This document shows positions 1 to 8,646 of a DNA stretch of 64,000 nt, piece by piece. The position numbers were made by a program, and so were the translations under genes. Within the stretch, counting starts at the first letter, position 1. The number at the start of each line of letters is the position of its first letter. The notes beneath the pieces were generated by a model that saw only the letters and a list, made by a program, of their open reading frames with translations, ran no database searches and was not told where the DNA came from. The DNA lies in the NCBI GenBank assembly GCA_003248655.1, contig QFPM01000001.1:124001-188000 (forward strand). Direction: 5' to 3'. The DNA is from Microbacterium sp. GTDB lineage: Bacteria; Actinomycetota; Actinomycetes; Actinomycetales; Microbacteriaceae.

Positions 1-790
1 GCACGGCGATGCCGCGATCGCGGCAGGCCTCGAGGAGTTCGACACCACCCAGGGTGAGCTCCTGCGCGTCATCGACCAGAATCGCGCGCAGGCGCCCCAC
101 CCCGCCGAGGGCGGGCGAATCCACCGGGAGGGTCCGCGCGAGAGCGGCCGCCTCGCGCACGAGCCCCGCGGCATCGCGGTGCGCCCCGCGCATGCGCGCC
201 CGCACGGCGTCGTAGTCGCGGATGAAGGATGCCAGCGCCGCCCAGACCGGCTTCTCGCGCGCCCGTGCGAGGCCCGCGAGAGTGTCGGGTGTGATCCCGA
301 GGGTCGTGCACTCGGCGATGAACGCGCGCAGCTCGGCCCGAAAGCCGCGCGTGCCCCGCACCTCGGCGCCGAGCCATTCGGGCCACGCTGGTACCCGGGG
401 CGCGCCTGCTCGCTCGTCTTCGGCATCGCCGTCGAGCAGGTCCTGCACGATGCGATCCTCGTCGGGGCCGGTCAACAGCTGCGGAGGCTCGAGGCCAGCG
501 TGCACGGCGTTCGCCCGCACGAGCTGATAGGCGAACGCGGCGATCGAGCGCGCGAGCGGCCCCGGGGTGGCGACGCGCACCGCGAGCGCGAGCCGGTCAC
601 GGAGCACGGTCGCACTCGACCGAGTCGGGGTGAGCACGAGCACCTCGTCGGGGGCGCACCCCGCCTCCAGTAGAGCCACGACCCGATCGACGATGACGGT
701 CGTCTTTCCCGAACCCGGAGCGCCCGCGACGACGCCCGAGGCACCGGTCGGCAACGCGACGACGGTGCGCTGAGCGGGGTCGAGTGACAT
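1..790 (-). CDS. UvrD/AdnA-like ATP-dependent DNA helicase, N-terminal part (cut by window edge)
   Basis: The first 263 codons of a superfamily 1 helicase are visible; the rest lies left of the window. Walker A GAPGSGKT is at residues 23-30 and a Walker B-like VDDAQEL at 239-245, with Asp-Asp-Ala-Gln in place of the usual Asp-Glu-x-Gln, a form found in actinobacterial AdnA/AdnB helicase-nucleases that resect double-strand breaks. The neighbours (DUF3107, ferritin-like protein, RhlE-type helicase) match the mycobacterial adnA region, which favours AdnA, but the C-terminal nuclease domain cannot be checked, so a plain UvrD protein is possible. TAGCGT ends 7 nt before the ATG, so the mRNA is probably leaderless. 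Confidence 0.85.
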   Translation of the reverse strand, partial: MSLDPAQRTVVALPTGASGVVAGAPGSGKTTVIVDRVVALLEAGCAPDEVLVLTPTRSSATVLRDRLALAVRVATPGPLARSIAAFAYQLVRANAVHAGLEPPQLLTGPDEDRIVQDLLDGDAEDERAGAPRVPAWPEWLGAEVRGTRGFRAELRAFIAECTTLGITPDTLAGLARAREKPVWAALASFIRDYDAVRARMRGAHRDAAGLVREAAALARTLPVDSPALGGVGRLRAILVDDAQELTLGGVELLEACRDRGIAV

Positions 791-797
791 GCCCTCC

Positions 798-803
798 ACG
801 CTA
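798..803 (-). promoter_or_regulatory. -10 box of helicase gene (leaderless)
   Basis: TAGCGT on the minus strand ends 7 nt before the ATG at 790; no Shine-Dalgarno sequence fits in the gap. Confidence 0.5.
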
Positions 804-917
804 TCCGGGGGCGCCGACACCGCCTCGGTGTCTGCGCGGTGTCGTAGAGTCAAGATGCGCACCCGAGCATCGGGTAGCAACGCCCGCAGAGCCAACAGAA
901 AGACGAGGCAGTCACCC

Positions 918-1142
918 GTGGAGATCCGCATCGGCATCGCGAACACCGCCCGTGAGCTCAGCTTCGAGTCCGCCCAGTCGGCGGATGCCGTCGCGAAGGC
1001 CGTTCAGACCGCGCTCGAGTCCGAGAAGTCCGCCGTGACGTTCACCGACGTCAAGGGCAACACCTACATCGTGCCGACGGCGGGCATCGCGTTCGTCGAG
1101 GTGGGCACGGAAGAGTCCCGTCGCGTCGGCTTCGTCGCCTGA
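918..1142 (+). CDS. DUF3107 family small protein
   Basis: A 74-residue protein starting at GTG 918, matching the DUF3107 family (mycobacterial relative TB9.4/Rv3208A). It begins EIRIGIANTARELSFES and is predicted to be a compact alpha/beta fold without signal peptide or membrane segment; the biochemical role of the family is unknown. The in-frame region before GTG 918 has no homology-like pattern, and GAGG lies about 9 nt upstream, so the short form was chosen. It is followed after 2 nt by a small membrane protein, suggesting a two-gene transcript. The gene's place next to an AdnA-like helicase and RhlE is conserved in actinobacteria. Confidence 0.85.
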   Translation: MEIRIGIANTARELSFESAQSADAVAKAVQTALESEKSAVTFTDVKGNTYIVPTAGIAFVEVGTEESRRVGFVA

Positions 1143-1144
1143 CG

Positions 1145-1435
1145 ATGGACATCCTCCTCGCCTTCATCTTCGGCGGGGCGCTCGGCGCCGTGCTGCACTA
1201 CCTCATGCCCGGTCGCGCCTCGCGGGGCGCCGCGCTCGCACCCGTCCTCGGCGCCGCCCTGGGCGGGGCGACCTGGCTCGCCTTCACGTGGGCCGGCGTC
1301 ACGACGACGAGCCCGTGGATCTGGATCGTCTCGATCCTCGTGCCGATCGTCGTCGTGCCGCTCGCGCTTCTGGCGCTCACGCGCGTCCGCGCGACCCACG
1401 ACGCCGAGGAGCGTCTGCGCCTGCGGATCTCCTGA
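1145..1435 (+). CDS. small integral membrane protein, unknown function
   Basis: A 96-residue protein with three predicted transmembrane stretches (about residues 3-20, 28-48 and 57-80) and a charged Arg-rich C-terminal tail that should face the cytoplasm. No enzymatic motif is visible. It starts 2 nt after the DUF3107 stop codon, so it is probably translated from the same mRNA. It converges on the ferritin-like gene to the right, with only 12 nt between the stop codons. I do not recognise a named family beyond small actinobacterial membrane proteins. Confidence 0.7.
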   Translation: MDILLAFIFGGALGAVLHYLMPGRASRGAALAPVLGAALGGATWLAFTWAGVTTTSPWIWIVSILVPIVVVPLALLALTRVRATHDAEERLRLRIS

Positions 1436-1447
1436 CCCGGCGCTCGC

Positions 1448-2164
1448 TCAGGCGTCGAGGCCGATCGCGGCCATCCGCTTCGCGTGCCCCGACATCAGCT
1501 GAGTGAAGACAGGCTCGACGCGCTTTTCCTCCGCGGCATCCAGGGTCTGCGGGCGAAGCGCCGCCCGAGCGATCAGCAACGTGTCGCCGACCAGGCGCCG
1601 GCCCCACAGCGCCAGCAGGTCTCGCCACTGCGCGTCGGCCTCGATCGCATCGACGATGATCTGGACGAGCGCCTGCCGATCGGCGTCCAGATCGAGGATC
1701 TGCGCGACGCGGTTGCCGGTCGAGCCGTAGCTGGCCGACAGCGCGAGGTAGAAGTCGTCGAGCATGCCCGCCGTGATGTGCACGGACAGCATCGTCTCGA
1801 GCGGCCTCGCGCCGTGCGTGGCTCGACGGAACGCATCGAGCGGCTCGCGGAAGGGCAGCATCAGGTCGAGCGGGTCGTCGCCGCGGTCGCGGATGACGGC
1901 GACGAGCTCGCGGTGCTTGAGGAGCGCCGCCCCTGCCGCGCGCGAAATCGACTCTTTGTGCGAGAGCTCCGGGGTCGGCGCGATTAGGGCGCTGAGCGTC
2001 TCGAAGTAGCCCAGCTGCAGATACGCGGCCTGCCCGAGGTACGTGTCGATGTGCGGCGCGAGCTCTTCGAAGTCGACCCGGCGGACGTCGCCGAAGTCGC
2101 CCCTCGATCGGAGTTTCAGCGTGCGCGGAGCGGCGCGATCGCGCTGCCAGGGCCAGGTCACCAC
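1448..2164 (-). CDS. ferritin-like fold protein (MiaE-like family)
   Basis: A 238-residue, mostly alpha-helical protein resembling the actinobacterial ferritin-like/MiaE_2 family (relative Rv3210c). The helices carry spaced Glu and His residues, for example YFETLSAL near residue 53 and LETMLSVHI near residue 125, that could bind a di-iron centre; MiaE itself hydroxylates modified tRNA adenosines, but that activity is not shown for this branch. It is divergent from the DEAD-box helicase gene, the same arrangement as Rv3210c/rhlE in mycobacteria. TAGGCT ends exactly 6 nt before GTG 2164, predicting a leaderless transcript. Confidence 0.8.
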   Translation of the reverse strand: MVTWPWQRDRAAPRTLKLRSRGDFGDVRRVDFEELAPHIDTYLGQAAYLQLGYFETLSALIAPTPELSHKESISRAAGAALLKHRELVAVIRDRGDDPLDLMLPFREPLDAFRRATHGARPLETMLSVHITAGMLDDFYLALSASYGSTGNRVAQILDLDADRQALVQIIVDAIEADAQWRDLLALWGRRLVGDTLLIARAALRPQTLDAAEEKRVEPVFTQLMSGHAKRMAAIGLDA

Positions 2165-2170
2165 GGCCCC

Positions 2171-2176
2171 AGCCTA
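2171..2176 (-). promoter_or_regulatory. -10 box of ferritin-like gene (leaderless)
   Basis: TAGGCT on the minus strand, 6 nt before GTG 2164. A second TAGGCT at 2220-2225 on the plus strand can serve the divergent helicase with a leader of about 50 nt. Confidence 0.55.
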
Positions 2177-2279
2177 GACGCCGACGCGCCGTTGCCGCGG
2201 GTGCGCGTCCGTGCTCCGGTAGGCTGGGGTGGTCTCGGCGATGGATCGAGACCACCGCGCCTGTGGCTGAGCGAAGGGC

Positions 2280-3845
2280 GTGGACTCTTCTCACCCGGCG
2301 GCTCTCACCGCCAGACAGGCACGTATCGTGACGACTTTCGCCGACATGGGGGTCGACCCTGACATCGTCGAGGCATTGGCATCCAAGGGCATCGTGGATG
2401 CCTTCCCCATCCAAGAGCAGACGATTCCCCTGGGCCTTCCCGGCCAGGACATCATCGGCCAGGCGAAGACGGGCACCGGCAAGACCTTCGGCTTCGGCAT
2501 CCCCGTCGTCCAGCGTCTCGGGCTCGACCCGGCACCGGGCGTGAAGGCGCTCATTGTCGTGCCCACGCGCGAGCTCGCCGTCCAGGTCTACGAAGACATG
2601 GACATGCTGACCTCGAACCGCTCGACGAGCGTCGTCGCGATCTATGGCGGCAAGGCCTACGAGGGCCAGATCGACCAGCTGAAGGCCGGCGCGCAGATCG
2701 TCGTCGGCACGCCCGGGCGCCTCATCGACCTGAACAACCAGCGCCTGCTCGACCTGTCGCACGCGACGGAAGTCGTGCTCGATGAGGCCGACAAGATGCT
2801 CGACCTCGGCTTCCTCCCCGACATCGAGAAGATCTTCCAGAAGGTCGCCCAGGTTCGCCACACGATGCTCTACTCGGCGACCATGCCGGGGCCGATCGTC
2901 GCGCTCGCCCGTCGGTTCATGTCGAACCCGATCCACATCCGCGCGACGGACCCCGACGAGGGCCTCACGCAGGCGAACATCAAGCACCTCGTCTACCGCG
3001 CACACTCGCTCGACAAGGACGAGGTCATCGCCCGCATCCTGCAGGCCGAGGGCCGCGGCAAGACGGTCGTGTTCACCCGCACCAAGCGCGCCGCCCAGCG
3101 CCTCGTCGACGAGCTGAACGATCGCGGCTTCAACGCCGGCGCCGTGCACGGCGACATGAGCCAGGAGGCGCGCGAGCGCTCGATGGCGGGGTTCAAGGCG
3201 GGCAAGAAGGACATCCTCATCGCGACGGATGTCGCGGCGCGCGGCATCGACGTCGACGACGTGACCCACGTCATCAACCACACGATCCCCGACGACGAGA
3301 AGACCTACCTGCACCGCGCCGGACGCACCGGTCGCGCCGGCAAGACCGGTATCGCGGTGACCTTCGTCGACTGGGAGGACCTGCACAAGTGGGCCCTCAT
3401 CAACCGCGCGCTCGAGTTCGGCCAGCCCGAGCCCGTCGAGACCTACTCGTCGAGCCCGCACCTGTTCGAAGACCTCGACATTCCCGCGGGCACGAAGGGC
3501 CGCATCGCGAAGGCACCGCGGACAGGTACCGTGCGCACGCAGACGTCCGCTCCCCCGCGGGCAGCGGATGCCGCGGCCGACGGCACAGACGAGGGCGGCA
3601 CGCGTCGCCGTCGTCGCCGCCGCACGGGCGGCACCCCCGTGGGCGCGACGTTCGCCGACGGTGCAGACGCACAGGCCGGGTCGGATGCCACGGCGTCCAC
3701 CACGACCACCGAGCGCGACAGCGACGGCGCGGGAACCCACGACGGGTCCGGCAAGGAGCACCACGACGGCAAGCCCGCCCCGGCGCGCCGTCGCCGCCGC
3801 CGTCGCGGCTCGGGTGGCGGCTCAGCCCCCGTCGCCGGCGCCTGA
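2280..3845 (+). CDS. rhlE: DEAD-box ATP-dependent RNA helicase, RhlE type
   Basis: A 521-residue superfamily 2 RNA helicase expected to unwind RNA in ribosome assembly or mRNA turnover. Visible motifs in order: the Q motif FPIQEQTIPL near residue 43, motif I AKTGTGKT near 61, VPTREL near 93, GTPGRL, the DEAD box DEAD at about 168, SAT, then HGDMSQ, ATDVAARGID and HRAGRTGRAG in the second RecA domain. The C-terminal 120 residues are disordered, ending in Arg-rich patches likely to bind RNA. GTG 2280 is used here; GTG 2328 is a possible shorter start. The 3' end overlaps the convergent DUF817 gene by 24 bp. Confidence 0.93.
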   Translation: MDSSHPAALTARQARIVTTFADMGVDPDIVEALASKGIVDAFPIQEQTIPLGLPGQDIIGQAKTGTGKTFGFGIPVVQRLGLDPAPGVKALIVVPTRELAVQVYEDMDMLTSNRSTSVVAIYGGKAYEGQIDQLKAGAQIVVGTPGRLIDLNNQRLLDLSHATEVVLDEADKMLDLGFLPDIEKIFQKVAQVRHTMLYSATMPGPIVALARRFMSNPIHIRATDPDEGLTQANIKHLVYRAHSLDKDEVIARILQAEGRGKTVVFTRTKRAAQRLVDELNDRGFNAGAVHGDMSQEARERSMAGFKAGKKDILIATDVAARGIDVDDVTHVINHTIPDDEKTYLHRAGRTGRAGKTGIAVTFVDWEDLHKWALINRALEFGQPEPVETYSSSPHLFEDLDIPAGTKGRIAKAPRTGTVRTQTSAPPRAADAAADGTDEGGTRRRRRRRTGGTPVGATFADGADAQAGSDATASTTTTERDSDGAGTHDGSGKEHHDGKPAPARRRRRRRGSGGGSAPVAGA

Positions 3846-4697
3846 CCCGCTCTCGGGCGGCCGCGGCGGGTACACGAACGTCACGAGCACGACCGACACG
3901 ATCATCAGCAGGAACCACGACACGAGCTTCGTGATCGATACGGGATGCCAGCCGTCGAGCTGATCGGGATAAAGCCACGCTCCCGCCCAGGTCGCGATGT
4001 TCTCGGCGAAGTAGATGAACAGGGCGACGCCCGCGAACACGGCGAGCTGCGGCAGGCGGATCGTCCGGCGCCAGACGCGCGCGTGCAGGACGGTCGGCAG
4101 CCACAATGCCACAACGGCCGCAACGAGCACCCAGCGCAGATCCCACCAGAAGTGGTGCGTGAAGAAGTTCGCGTAGATGGCCGCCGCCACGACCGCCGTC
4201 ATCCATCGGCGCGGATAGCGCGCGAAGGTGAGGTCGAACAGGCGGTACACGCGCACCATGTACGAGCCGACGGCCGCGTACATGAACCCGCTGAACAGCG
4301 GCACGCCGCCGATCCGCAGCACCCCTTCGGCCGCGTACGACCACGACCCGACGTCGGTTTTGAAGATCTCCATGACGGTGCCGGTCACGTGGAACAGGAT
4401 GATGACCCAGAGCTCACGCCCCGTCTCGAGGCGTCCCGCGATCATCGCGATCTGGATGAGCACGGCCGCGATCGTCAGCGCGTCGTTGCGTGCGAGCGTT
4501 GCGTCGTCGGGCCACCACAGTCGCGCCGCGACGATGACGACGAGGAGAGTCGCGCCGAAGATGCACGCCCACGCCTGCTTGAGCACGAAGACGGCGAACT
4601 CGACCAGCCCCGCGCGCATCCCCCGCTCGGGTGCGCCACGCAATACCCGCTGGGCCGCCGCATCGATTCGTCGTTCGAGCCTCGTGGGTTGCTGCAC
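3822..4697 (-). CDS. DUF817 family integral membrane protein
   Basis: A 291-residue polytopic protein with about eight transmembrane helices, matching DUF817 in length and in landmarks such as WVIILFHVTGTVMEIFKT and FFTHHFWWDLRW. Its function is unknown; the conserved His and Trp residues within the membrane suggest cofactor or metal binding, which is speculation. The start GTG 4697 is supported by TAGCGT placed 6 nt upstream on the minus strand. Its 3' end runs 24 bp into the helicase gene on the other strand, so the two transcripts overlap tail to tail. Confidence 0.85.
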   Translation of the reverse strand: MQQPTRLERRIDAAAQRVLRGAPERGMRAGLVEFAVFVLKQAWACIFGATLLVVIVAARLWWPDDATLARNDALTIAAVLIQIAMIAGRLETGRELWVIILFHVTGTVMEIFKTDVGSWSYAAEGVLRIGGVPLFSGFMYAAVGSYMVRVYRLFDLTFARYPRRWMTAVVAAAIYANFFTHHFWWDLRWVLVAAVVALWLPTVLHARVWRRTIRLPQLAVFAGVALFIYFAENIATWAGAWLYPDQLDGWHPVSITKLVSWFLLMIVSVVLVTFVYPPRPPESGSGAGDGG

Positions 4698-4703
4698 CCG
4701 TCC

Positions 4704-4709
4704 ACGCTA
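4704..4709 (-). promoter_or_regulatory. -10 box of DUF817 gene (leaderless)
   Basis: TAGCGT on the minus strand with a 6-nt gap to GTG 4697; it selects this start over any downstream ATG. Confidence 0.55.
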
Positions 4710-4762
4710 CAGTTGGCTCCGAGCGGCACCGTTCGTCGCCTCCCCCTGCAGAATGGCTTGAC

Positions 4763-5179
4763 ATGCGCTTCATCGAGGATGCCGTGGAGTACCACGGTTT
4801 CTGGGGCTCCTTCTGGGACCTCATCTGGTGGTTCCTGACCGTCTTCATCTTCGTCGCTTACCTGTTCGCACTGTTCGCGATCATCGGCGACATCTTCCGC
4901 GACCGGAAGCTCGCCGGCGGGTGGAAGGCCCTGTGGATCTTCTTCCTGATCTTCTTCCCCATCGTGACGGCCCTCGTCTACCTCATCGCCCGCGGCAAGG
5001 GCATGGGTGAGCGTCAGGTCGCCGCTGCGCAGCAGTACAAGGCCGCACAGGACGACTACATCAAGTCGGTCGCGGGCACGAGCCCGGCCGACCAGATCGC
5101 ACAGGCGAAGAGCCTGCTCGACTCGGGCGCGATCACGCAGGCCGAGTTCGATGCGCTGAAGGCGAAGGCGCTCGCCTGA
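4763..5179 (+). CDS. membrane protein with PLDc_N-like region and SHOCT domain
   Basis: A 138-residue protein beginning at ATG 4763. Two long hydrophobic helices (about residues 15-40 and 53-75) resemble the PLDc_N membrane anchor. They are followed by a charged linker and a C-terminal SHOCT motif (AKSLLDSGAITQAEFDALKA, about residues 117-136), a short module found at the ends of many membrane and phage-type proteins and thought to mediate oligomerisation. The upstream in-frame extension is implausible because it overlaps the divergent DUF817 promoter. The physiological role is unknown; envelope stress is a common suggestion for such proteins but nothing here proves it. Confidence 0.8.
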   Translation: MRFIEDAVEYHGFWGSFWDLIWWFLTVFIFVAYLFALFAIIGDIFRDRKLAGGWKALWIFFLIFFPIVTALVYLIARGKGMGERQVAAAQQYKAAQDDYIKSVAGTSPADQIAQAKSLLDSGAITQAEFDALKAKALA

Positions 5180-5220
5180 TCCCCGCGACCATCCGCTGAG
5201 AAGCGCCCTCGCCCGCCCCG

Positions 5221-6087
5221 CTACCCGGGGTGGACGGGGGCGCTTCCGGTTGCGCGGTCGATGATCCGGGCGACCATCTCGTCGCTGGTCGTGTGCTCTC
5301 CGGGCTGGTTCGGCTTGCCGAGCCCGTGGTAGTCGCTCGATCCCGTGACGATCAGGTCGCGCGCGCGTACGAGCTCACGCAGGCGGCCGAGGGCCGGTTC
5401 GACGTTCTCGCGGTGGCCGAGCTCGAATCCGGCGAGCCCGGCGCCCAGCATGTCCTTCACGACGCGGTCAGGCAGGAGTCCCGCGCGCCCGGCCGGGTGC
5501 GCGATGATCGGCACTCCCCCGGCATCCGCGATCGCCGCGACAGCCGTGACGGGGTCGGGAGCATACAGCGCCACGTAGTAGTCGCTGCGCGGATGCAGGA
5601 TGCCGGCGAACGCCTCCCCGCGGTCGCGCACGTGCCCCTTCGCGACGAGGGCATCGGCGAGGTGCGGGCGCCCGACGGTCGCGCCATCCGCGGTCTGATC
5701 GACGATGTCATCCCACGTCAGGTCGAGGTCGCGACCGATCCGGTCGGCCATCTCTCGCGCCCGACTCACCCGCGACGAGCGGATGCGGTCGGTCAGCGCG
5801 CGCAGCGCCGCGTCATCGGGGTCGAACAGGTAGCCGAGCACGTGCACGCTGCGCCACTCGTAGCGCGCCGACAGCTCCATCCCCGGCAGGAACGTCATCC
5901 CGAGCGAGACGGCAGCCTCGGCCGCCTCGGGCCACCCCGAGGTCGTGTCGTGGTCGGTGAGCGCCACCGTGCGAAGCCCCGCCGCGTGAACGGATGCCAT
6001 GACCTGCGCGGGCGGCTCGGTGCCGTCGGAGTGGTCAGAATGCAGGTGCAGGTCGCTGGGACCGTGGAACACCCGCTGCTGGACCAT
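5221..6087 (-). CDS. PHP-domain phosphoesterase (RNase AM/TrpH type)
   Basis: A 288-residue metal-dependent phosphoesterase of the PHP family, whose characterised members trim RNA 5' ends or hydrolyse 3',5'-nucleoside bisphosphates. The metal-binding motifs appear in order: DLHLHSDHSDGT, ALTDHDTTSGW, GMELS, IIAHPAGR and GSSDYHGLGK. A longer reading frame to 6141 exists, but TACGCT ends 6 nt before ATG 6087, which fixes the shorter start and a leaderless mRNA. It is divergent from the EEP-family gene, about 70 nt separating the two starts. Confidence 0.88.
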   Translation of the reverse strand: MVQQRVFHGPSDLHLHSDHSDGTEPPAQVMASVHAAGLRTVALTDHDTTSGWPEAAEAAVSLGMTFLPGMELSARYEWRSVHVLGYLFDPDDAALRALTDRIRSSRVSRAREMADRIGRDLDLTWDDIVDQTADGATVGRPHLADALVAKGHVRDRGEAFAGILHPRSDYYVALYAPDPVTAVAAIADAGGVPIIAHPAGRAGLLPDRVVKDMLGAGLAGFELGHRENVEPALGRLRELVRARDLIVTGSSDYHGLGKPNQPGEHTTSDEMVARIIDRATGSAPVHPG

Positions 6088-6093
6088 CTTCCG

Positions 6094-6099
6094 AGCGTA
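6094..6099 (-). promoter_or_regulatory. -10 box of PHP gene (leaderless)
   Basis: TACGCT on the minus strand, 6 nt from ATG 6087. Confidence 0.55.
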
Positions 6100-6142
6100 T
6101 CGCTCGGCGCTTGTCCTCCCGGTTCTTCCCAGACTGCTCACG

Positions 6143-6148
6143 TAGAGT
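6143..6148 (+). promoter_or_regulatory. -10 box of EEP gene (leaderless)
   Basis: TAGAGT, 7 nt before GTG 6156. Confidence 0.5.
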
Positions 6149-6155
6149 CGCGGGC

Positions 6156-7175
6156 GTGTTGCGCCTGCTCGGACTCCTCGTCACGGTGCTGGCGGCGATC
6201 GCCGCAGCGATCGTGACCTGGCCGCAGTTCTTCCGCCTCGAGCGGACCTTTCCAGTCGCGCAGATCGTGTCGCTGCGCGGCGGCGTCGTCGTCGTGCTCG
6301 CCGCGATGGTCGTCGTGACGTTCGTCCTGTGCACCGTGCGACCGCTGCGCGCGTTCGCGGCCTCGATCTCGATCATCGCTCTGCTCGCGCTCCTCGCGAA
6401 CGCCGGCATCCTCGTCTCACGCGGTCTCGGCACCGAAGCGCTGCCTCCGAAGACCGACACCGCGATCCGGGTCATGACCTGGAACACGGCGGGGGACGCG
6501 ACCGAAGCGCACCTCATCGCGCAGACGGCGATCGCCATGCAGGCCGACATCGTCGCACTTCCCGAGACGACGATCGAGACGGGCGAAGCGGTCGCCGTCC
6601 AGATGCGCGAGATGGGGTCGCCGATGTGGGCGCACCACGAGGCGTACCCCGGGTGGGATGCCAACTCCACAACACTGCTCATCTCCCCCGCGCTGGGCGA
6701 TTACGCCGTCGTCGAGTCGACGTCGGGGGGCGCGAGCAACACGACGACGGTGCCGTCCGTCGTCGCGATGCCGGTCAGCGGCACGGGGCCGACCATCGTC
6801 GCAGCGCACGCGGTGGCGCCGCGCCCGGAGGACATGGAGCAGTGGCGGGCGAGCCTCACGTGGCTCGCCGACCAGTGCGCGAGCGAGAGCGTGATCATGG
6901 CGGGCGATTTCAACGCGACGATCGATCACCTCGACCGGCTCGGCGTCGACGGCGCCGACTTCGGACGCTGCCACGACGCCGCGCTCGCGACGGGAGCGGG
7001 CGCGATCGGCACCTGGTCGACGCAGTGGCCGGCACTGCTCGGGACGCCCATCGATCACGTCTTCGCGACGGCTGCCTGGACGCCTGCGGGATCGGTCGTG
7101 CTCGGCTCACTCGACGCAAGCGGCAGCGACCACCGCCCGATCGTGGTCCAGTACGAGCCCGCGGCGAGCGGCTGA
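6156..7175 (+). CDS. membrane-anchored endonuclease/exonuclease/phosphatase (EEP) family protein
   Basis: A 339-residue protein with three N-terminal transmembrane helices (within the first 95 residues) followed by an extracytoplasmic EEP (DNase I-like) domain. Catalytic motifs are visible: VMTWNTAGD, the metal Glu in LPETT, AGDFNATID and the terminal GSDHRPIV. EEP enzymes cleave phosphodiester or phosphomonoester bonds in nucleic acids, phosphoinositides or sphingolipids; the substrate cannot be told from sequence. GTG 6156 was chosen because TAGAGT lies 7 nt upstream and translation then begins directly with the first membrane helix. It ends 17 nt before the aminopeptidase gene. Confidence 0.85.
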   Translation: MLRLLGLLVTVLAAIAAAIVTWPQFFRLERTFPVAQIVSLRGGVVVVLAAMVVVTFVLCTVRPLRAFAASISIIALLALLANAGILVSRGLGTEALPPKTDTAIRVMTWNTAGDATEAHLIAQTAIAMQADIVALPETTIETGEAVAVQMREMGSPMWAHHEAYPGWDANSTTLLISPALGDYAVVESTSGGASNTTTVPSVVAMPVSGTGPTIVAAHAVAPRPEDMEQWRASLTWLADQCASESVIMAGDFNATIDHLDRLGVDGADFGRCHDAALATGAGAIGTWSTQWPALLGTPIDHVFATAAWTPAGSVVLGSLDASGSDHRPIVVQYEPAASG

Positions 7176-7192
7176 GTGCGAGACTGGATGCC

Positions 7193-8617
7193 ATGACGAC
7201 GAGCGAGCACGAGACGATCACTTCACAGGCGACGGAGGCAGAGGCGCCCTCCGGGGTCGCGAATCGGCGTCAGCCGTTCCCCCAGGGCTTCCTCGACACG
7301 ATCTCGACGGGCTGGGCGGAGCGTCCCGAGAACCTGCCGCCCCAGCGCGCGCAGGCGCCCTACGCAGCCGTGCGGCGCCGCGCCGTATCCGAGGCGTTCC
7401 CGGGCGCGCGGCTCGTGATCCCCGCCGGCGGATACAAGCAGCGCTCCAACGACACCGACTACCCCTTCCGCGCGCACTCGGCCTTCTCGCACCTGACCGG
7501 CTGGGCGAGCGACTCGGTGCCCGATTCGGTGCTCGTGTTCGAGCCGACCGGCGACTCGGGGCACGACGTCACGCTGTACCTCCGCGAGCGCGCCGACCGC
7601 ACGACGGCCGAGTTCTACGGCGACGCGACGATCGGCGAGTTTTGGATCGGACCCCGGCCCGCTCTCGCCGGCGTGGCATCCGATCTCGGCCTTGCTACGG
7701 CGCACATCGACGACCTCGAGGCCGACGAGGGCGACCTCGTCCTGGGCGAGGACGACGAACTGACCCGGTTCGTGTCGGAACTGCGCCTCGTCAAGGACGA
7801 GTACGAGATCGCGCAGTTGCGCCTGGCCGTCGAGGTCACGGCGCGCGGCTTCGACGACATCGTCGCCGACCTCCCCCGCATCATCGCGACGCCGCGCGGC
7901 GAGCGTGCCGTCGAAGGCGTCTTCCACCACCGCGCGCGCGTCGAGGGCAACGGCGAGGGCTACGACACGATCGCGGCATCCGGCCCCCACGCCTGCTACC
8001 TGCACTGGACGCGCAACGACGGCGCCGTCGTGCCCGGCGACCTCATCCTCATCGACGCCGGTGTCGAGGTCGACAGCCTGTACACCGCCGACATCACGCG
8101 CACGATTCCCGTGTCCGGCACCTTCACCGACGTACAGCGGAAGGTCTACGAGACCGTCCGCGAGGCCGCCGACGCGGCCTTCGCCGTCGCGAAGCCGGGG
8201 GTGAAGTTCCGCGCGGTGCACGAGGCCGCGATGCGGGTGATCGCGCAGCGCGTGTCGGAGTGGGGCATGCTGCCCGTCACCCCCGAAGAGGCTCTCGACG
8301 CGGATGCCGGCGGCCAGCACCGCCGTTACATGGTGCACGGCACGAGCCACCACCTCGGCATCGACGTGCACGACTGCGCGCAGGCGCGCCGCGAGATGTA
8401 TTACGACGGCATCCTCGAGGAGGGCATGGTCTTCACGATCGAGCCGGGGCTCTACTTCCAGATCGACGACCTCACCGTGCCGGAGGAGTACCGCGGCATC
8501 GGCGTGCGCATCGAGGACGACGTTCTGGTCACCGCCGACGGCGTCGAGAACCTCTCCGCCGCGATCCCCCGCACCGCCGACGAGGTCGAGGAGTGGGTCG
8601 CGCGTCTGCGCCGCTGA
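7193..8617 (+). CDS. pepP: Xaa-Pro aminopeptidase (aminopeptidase P, M24B)
   Basis: A 474-residue cytosolic metallopeptidase that removes an N-terminal residue preceding proline. An N-terminal creatinase-like domain (about residues 1-220) precedes the pita-bread catalytic domain. The five metal ligands can be placed: two Asp in DAGVEVDSLYTADITRT, His in HGTSHHLGIDVHD, Glu in TIEPGLYF and Glu in GVRIEDDVLVT. The length fits the actinobacterial family. Start ATG 7193 lies 17 nt after the EEP gene; the longer upstream frame is in the shadow of that gene. The 126-nt region downstream holds a palindromic repeat. Confidence 0.93.
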   Translation: MTTSEHETITSQATEAEAPSGVANRRQPFPQGFLDTISTGWAERPENLPPQRAQAPYAAVRRRAVSEAFPGARLVIPAGGYKQRSNDTDYPFRAHSAFSHLTGWASDSVPDSVLVFEPTGDSGHDVTLYLRERADRTTAEFYGDATIGEFWIGPRPALAGVASDLGLATAHIDDLEADEGDLVLGEDDELTRFVSELRLVKDEYEIAQLRLAVEVTARGFDDIVADLPRIIATPRGERAVEGVFHHRARVEGNGEGYDTIAASGPHACYLHWTRNDGAVVPGDLILIDAGVEVDSLYTADITRTIPVSGTFTDVQRKVYETVREAADAAFAVAKPGVKFRAVHEAAMRVIAQRVSEWGMLPVTPEEALDADAGGQHRRYMVHGTSHHLGIDVHDCAQARREMYYDGILEEGMVFTIEPGLYFQIDDLTVPEEYRGIGVRIEDDVLVTADGVENLSAAIPRTADEVEEWVARLRR

Positions 8618-8646
8618 GCGCGCGCCGTCATCGTCGCGTGCCGCAC

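Noticed and set aside
1377..3764. Very long open frame on the minus strand across the RNA helicase gene
   Set aside because: It is antisense to a clear DEAD-box helicase and ferritin-like gene. High-GC DNA routinely leaves the opposite frame open, and its Arg/Val/Asp-rich translation has no domain pattern.
6088..6141. Upstream start for the PHP protein
   Set aside because: The extension would place the start inside the divergent EEP promoter and upstream of the TACGCT box that sits 6 nt before ATG 6087.
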